Shown here in pieces: positions 6,435-9,138 of a stretch of 9,138 bases of DNA. Position 1 is the first letter of the stretch. Every line of letters begins with the position of its first letter. Position numbers and translations under genes: made by a program. This stretch comes from Clostridiales bacterium (GTDB taxonomy: Bacteria > Bacillota > Clostridia > Peptostreptococcales > Anaerovoracaceae), in the NCBI GenBank assembly GCA_009778415.1, contig WRJV01000251.1:1-9138 (forward strand). Direction: 5' to 3'. The notes beneath the pieces are model-generated. The model was given only the letters and a program-made list of their open reading frames with translations. It did no database searches and had not been told where the DNA came from.

Positions 6435-7370
6435 ATGTATATTTTCGACAACGAAATAACAATTGAAAACAGAAGCATACTGGAAGAGTACCTGCACGGG
6501 TTTGAATACAAAACGTCGGGACTGTCGTTCTCGTCGCTGTACATGTGGCGGAACATCAACCACTTCAGCTGGCAGATGATAGGCGAGTACATGTGCCTTG
6601 CCGGAATAAGCCACCTAGAGCTGGAACAGGGCATCGAAGAGATGTTCCTCTTCCCGCCGCTTACGAAAAACGGCGAATACGACCCCGGCAAATTAAAGGA
6701 AACCATACTGGAAGCCAGAAGGATTTTTGAAGAAAAAGGGCAGGATTTCAGCATCAGGCTGCTTCCGATGCATATGGTCGACATAATTAAGGCGGCGTGC
6801 CCGGGCGGGTTCCGGTACATCGACGATCGGCCAAACTACGATTACGTCTACAAGACCCAAGACCTCATCGACCTCAAGGGAAGAGAGTACCACGCGAAAA
6901 AAAACCACCTGAACTATTTCAACAACCATTATGAATACAAGTACGTCAAACTGACTTCAGCGATGGCAGACGACGCCATGCGGTTCATCGACGAGTTCAA
7001 CAAACGCAAAGAAATCCCCGAACACGAAATGGTGCTGCTGAAGATGGAGGAGGACGCCATGCGCGACGCTTTCCAAACGATCGAGGCTGTCGGGTATTTG
7101 GCGGGGGCTATACTAATCAACGACAAAATTGAAGCGATCAGCCTGGGCGGCGTACTGGGCAAAAATACAGTCACAGTGCATGTGGAAAAGGCAAACATCA
7201 GCTACAGGGGCCTGTACCAGGCCATCAACAACGAATTTTGCAAGCATGTAGCATCAAATGTGAAATTCATCAACAGGGAGGAGGACATGGGCATACCCAA
7301 CCTCAGAAAGGCGAAGCTCTCGTACAAGCCCGCCAAACTTGTTGAAAAATACATTTTAGTGCCAAAGTAG
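6435..7370 (+). CDS. DUF2156 family protein (GNAT-like, phosphatidylglycerol lysyltransferase C-terminal-like)
   Basis: A 311-residue soluble protein. The N-terminus (ILEEYLHGFEYKTSGLSFSS, then LYMWRN) and the segments DRPNYDYVYKTQDLIDLKG (about 133-151), HAKKNHLNYFNN and ISYRGLYQAINNEFC (about 255-269) are typical of DUF2156, a double-GNAT-fold family related to the catalytic domain of lysyl-phosphatidylglycerol synthases and to Fem-type aminoacyl transferases. Unlike MprF it has no membrane segments. An aminoacyl or acyl transfer activity is inferred from the fold only. It is preceded by a purine-rich AGAAAGAAGAAG stretch rather than a strong Shine-Dalgarno site, and probably relies on transcription with surE and the isochorismatase-family gene. 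Confidence 0.88.
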   Translation: MYIFDNEITIENRSILEEYLHGFEYKTSGLSFSSLYMWRNINHFSWQMIGEYMCLAGISHLELEQGIEEMFLFPPLTKNGEYDPGKLKETILEARRIFEEKGQDFSIRLLPMHMVDIIKAACPGGFRYIDDRPNYDYVYKTQDLIDLKGREYHAKKNHLNYFNNHYEYKYVKLTSAMADDAMRFIDEFNKRKEIPEHEMVLLKMEEDAMRDAFQTIEAVGYLAGAILINDKIEAISLGGVLGKNTVTVHVEKANISYRGLYQAINNEFCKHVASNVKFINREEDMGIPNLRKAKLSYKPAKLVEKYILVPK

Positions 7371-7414
7371 TTAGCTGCGCTTATGCGTAAAATATTTTAG
7401 GAGGAATACAAAGT

Positions 7415-8593
7415 ATGAAAGAAGTAGTAATTGTTAGCGCCGTGAGGACGCCTATCGGCAATTTCGGAGGGACGCTCAAGGACACTTCCGCTGTCAAGCT
7501 CGGCGCGGTTGCTGTGAAAGAAGCAGTTAAAAGGGCTGGGATCGACCCAAGCGCGGTAGACGAAGTTGTTTTCGGCTGCGTGCTTCAGGGCGGGTTGGGC
7601 CAGAACGTGGCGCGCCAGGTTTCATTGGCTGCCGGGCTTCCGCAGGAAGTCCCGTCAATGACGATAAACAAAGTCTGCGGTTCCGGGCTGCGCACGGTGA
7701 GCCTTGCCGCGCAGATGATCAAAGCCGGGGACGTTGACGTCGTTGTAGCCGGCGGGACGGAAAACATGTCGATGTCAGGCTACATTTCGCCGGCGATGAG
7801 GACTGGTGCGAGGATGGGCGACTCAAAGATGGTCGACATGATGATTAACGACGGGCTATCCTGTGCCATGAACAAGATACACATGGGGATCACGGCTGAA
7901 AACGTAAGCGAAAAGTGGGGGCTGACGAGGGAAGAACTGGACGAGTTTTCAGCAAATTCGCAGCAAAAAGCCGAAGCAGCTTTGAAAGCAGGCAAATTCA
8001 AGGATGAAATCGTGCCAGTCGAAATCCCTCAGCGAAAAGGCGACCCGATAGTTTTCGACACCGACGAATACCCAAAACCGGGCGTAACGGCAGAGTCGCT
8101 CAAAAGGCTGAGGCCGGCGTTCAAGCCGGACGGCATGGTCACGGCAGGGAACGCGTCCGGCATCAACGATTCTGCGGCAGCGGTAGTCGTCATGTCAAAA
8201 GAAAAGGCGGACGAACTGGGGATTAAGCCTCTCTGCTCAATCAAAGCCTACGCGTCTGTTGGCGTGGACCCGCTCATCATGGGGATCGCGCCGATATCGG
8301 CTTCAAAGAAAGTGCTTGAAAAAGCGGGACTTTCCCTTGGCGACATCGACCTTATTGAGGCAAACGAAGCTTTTGCAGCCCAGTCGGTGGCGGTGGGCAA
8401 GGATCTTGGCTTCGACCCGGAGAAACTGAACGTGAACGGCGGCGCCATTGCCCTGGGGCATCCGATAGGAGCCTCTGGGTGCAGAATTTTGGTAACCCTC
8501 ATTCATGAAATGATCAAGAGGGACTCGAAGTACGGTTTGGCGGCGCTCTGCATCGGCGGCGGCCAAGGTACGTCCATGGTCATTGAAAGGTAG
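7415..8593 (+). CDS. thlA: Acetyl-CoA C-acetyltransferase (thiolase)
   Basis: A 392-residue biosynthetic thiolase, full length, which condenses two acetyl-CoA to acetoacetyl-CoA in the cytoplasm, the entry step to butyrate/butanol-type metabolism in Clostridia. The catalytic residues are visible: Cys88 in NKVCGSGLR (acyl-carrying nucleophile), His349 in GHPIGASG, and Cys379 in ALCIGGGQG (general base); NEAFAAQ is also present. A strong AGGAGG at 7399-7404 lies ten bases before the ATG. A 44-bp gap separates it from DUF2156 and I see no convincing -35/-10 pair there, so it may be partly co-transcribed with the upstream operon. It is followed directly by a terminator, not by the hbd/crt genes that sometimes accompany it. 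Symbol thlA is used by clostridial convention; atoB is a synonym. Confidence 0.95.
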   Translation: MKEVVIVSAVRTPIGNFGGTLKDTSAVKLGAVAVKEAVKRAGIDPSAVDEVVFGCVLQGGLGQNVARQVSLAAGLPQEVPSMTINKVCGSGLRTVSLAAQMIKAGDVDVVVAGGTENMSMSGYISPAMRTGARMGDSKMVDMMINDGLSCAMNKIHMGITAENVSEKWGLTREELDEFSANSQQKAEAALKAGKFKDEIVPVEIPQRKGDPIVFDTDEYPKPGVTAESLKRLRPAFKPDGMVTAGNASGINDSAAAVVVMSKEKADELGIKPLCSIKAYASVGVDPLIMGIAPISASKKVLEKAGLSLGDIDLIEANEAFAAQSVAVGKDLGFDPEKLNVNGGAIALGHPIGASGCRILVTLIHEMIKRDSKYGLAALCIGGGQGTSMVIER

Positions 8594-8630
8594 CCATAAG
8601 AACGGCAACACCAAGCTGAAAACAAAAAAG

Positions 8631-8682
8631 GGCTGCGCCCAGACAAAAATTTGGCAAAAATTTTGGCGCAGCCTCTATTTTT
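8631..8682 (+). terminator. Rho-independent terminator after thlA
   Basis: GGCTGCGCC (8631-8639) pairs perfectly with GGCGCAGCC (8665-8673). Between them AAAATTT (8646-8652) pairs with AAATTTT (8658-8664), giving a long bulged hairpin. The A-run before it and the T-rich TATTTTT after it are typical, and could also allow function from the other strand. Confidence 0.85.
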
Positions 8683-8686
8683 AAGG

Positions 8687-8715
8687 TTGTTTTTTGTGAT
8701 ATTATGTTATAGAAT
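8687..8715 (+). promoter_or_regulatory. Promoter of the tRNA-Val gene
   Basis: TTGTTT (8687-8692) and TAGAAT (8710-8715) lie 17 bp apart, 12 bp upstream of the tRNA. The spacing is ideal and the location, directly after the thlA terminator, fits a separately transcribed tRNA. The same TAGAAT hexamer occurs in the cassette promoter at 1711. Confidence 0.55.
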
Positions 8716-8727
8716 GTATATTGGTGC

Positions 8728-8804
8728 GGGGGCATAGCTCAGCTGGTTAGAGCGCATGCGTCACAAGCATGAGGTCGCTGGTTCGACTCCAGCTGTCCCC
8801 ACCA
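8728..8804 (+). tRNA. tRNA-Val(CAC), with encoded CCA
   Basis: A full 77-nt cloverleaf. The acceptor GGGGGCA pairs with TGTCCCC with one G-U pair; the D-stem is GCTC/GAGC; the anticodon stem CATGC/GCATG encloses the loop GTCACAA, where T33 precedes anticodon CAC (reads the Val codon GTG); the T-stem GCTGG/CCAGC carries loop TTCGACT; the gene ends ACCA. Position 32 is G rather than the usual pyrimidine. If the loop were shifted one base the anticodon would be the His GTG, but then T33 is lost, so Val is the better reading. Confidence 0.93.
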
Positions 8805-8817
8805 AAAGCATCCTATA

Positions 8818-8851
8818 AAAACCGCATCCCCAAATTCTAGGATGCGGTTTT
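8818..8851 (+). terminator. Rho-independent terminator after the tRNA, probably bidirectional
   Basis: AAAACCGCATCC (8818-8829) pairs perfectly with GGATGCGGTTTT (8840-8851) around a 10-nt loop. The A-tract on the left and T-tract on the right are part of the stem, as in bidirectional terminators. An upstream GCATCCTA (8808-8815) could compete for the right arm. Confidence 0.8.
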
Positions 8852-8900
8852 GTCTCCATAACACAATGGCAGCGGAAAGTTTCGGAAAGCGAGGGACGCT

Positions 8901-9138
8901 ATGGGAAGATCAGGAGGAGGCAGCGGAAGTTCAAGCGGTGGAGGCGGCAGGAGTTCAAGCGGCGGAGGCCGGAGCTTCGGAGGGGGAAGCTCAGGTTCAT
9001 CAGGGCGGAGCTTCGGGAGCAGCGGCAGCGGCCGGAGCACAGCAAGCAGGTCTGGGGCAAAGCCGACGGCAAGCAGGCAGTCAGCCGGCAAGCCGGCAGG
9101 CGGCTACGGAAGCTACGGCGGCTACGGCAGCAGCCACG
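8901..9138 (+). CDS. Gly/Ser/Arg-rich low-complexity protein, N-terminal part (runs off the window)
   Basis: The ATG at 8901 has GAGGG (8891-8895) five bases upstream and opens a frame with no stop to the end of the window, 79 codons. The product starts MGRSGGGSGSSSGGGG and consists almost entirely of Gly, Ser and Arg with repeated GRS/GRSF units, then turns to Ala/Pro/Lys (AKPTASRQSAGKPAG) and GGYGSYGGYGSS. There is no signal peptide. Such disordered, basic, glycine-rich N-termini precede small uncharacterised domains in many clostridial proteins, but the diagnostic part is missing here and I do not assign a family. The long open frame on the opposite strand over this stretch is a by-product of the GC-rich repeats. 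Confidence 0.6.
   Translation, partial: MGRSGGGSGSSSGGGGRSSSGGGRSFGGGSSGSSGRSFGSSGSGRSTASRSGAKPTASRQSAGKPAGGYGSYGGYGSSH

Noticed and set aside
7371..7414. Possible promoter for thlA with TAAAAT at 7388
   Set aside because: No recognisable -35 hexamer at the right distance; kept only as a possibility.
8837..9091. Open frame of 84 codons on the minus strand, Pro/Leu-rich
   Set aside because: It is the antisense of the Gly/Ser repeat coding region; the plus-strand frame has a Shine-Dalgarno site and a sensible start, and the minus frame also runs through the terminator arm.
1..9138. CRISPR array or other regularly spaced repeats
   Set aside because: No spaced direct repeats are visible; the only repetitive stretch is the coding low-complexity region at the end.

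Overview
The window looks like a piece of a Clostridia-type (Firmicutes) chromosome. All genes lie on the + strand and have purine-rich Shine-Dalgarno sites. There are sigma-A-like promoters with 17-bp spacers, a tRNA with an encoded CCA end, and a clostridial-type thiolase (thlA). I cannot place it below class level from sequence alone.

Layout. (1) Positions 1-1635 hold the 3' part of a predicted DNA-repair radical SAM gene (TIGR03916-like) and its obligate partner (TIGR03915/DUF4130), overlapping by 20 bp. (2) Positions 1688-4984 hold an AT-rich four-gene cassette with its own promoter: a cysteine-rich dCMP-deaminase-like protein, a dCTP deaminase/dUTPase-fold protein carrying a C-terminal membrane helix and coiled coil, a B12-domain radical SAM enzyme, and a divergent NUDIX hydrolase. 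(3) Positions 5078-7370 return to GC-rich housekeeping-type sequence: surE, an isochorismatase-family hydrolase and a DUF2156 protein, probably one operon. (4) thlA (7415-8593) is followed by a clear intrinsic terminator, a tRNA-Val(CAC) gene with its own promoter and terminator, and the start of a Gly/Ser/Arg-rich protein that runs off the end.

The standout is the four-gene cassette. Its base composition differs from both flanks. Its genes are packed tightly (ATGA overlap, 58-bp gap, 32-bp overlap). Every product is of a kind that acts on nucleotides or does radical chemistry, and the DCD-fold protein seems to have lost the dCTP-deaminase catalytic Glu while gaining a membrane anchor. A mobile nucleotide-based defence or nucleotide-modification system is a reasonable hypothesis, but nothing in the window proves it. 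The cassette sits directly beside a repair pair whose family is often fused to a uracil-DNA-glycosylase-like domain, which adds a deamination/uracil theme to the neighbourhood.
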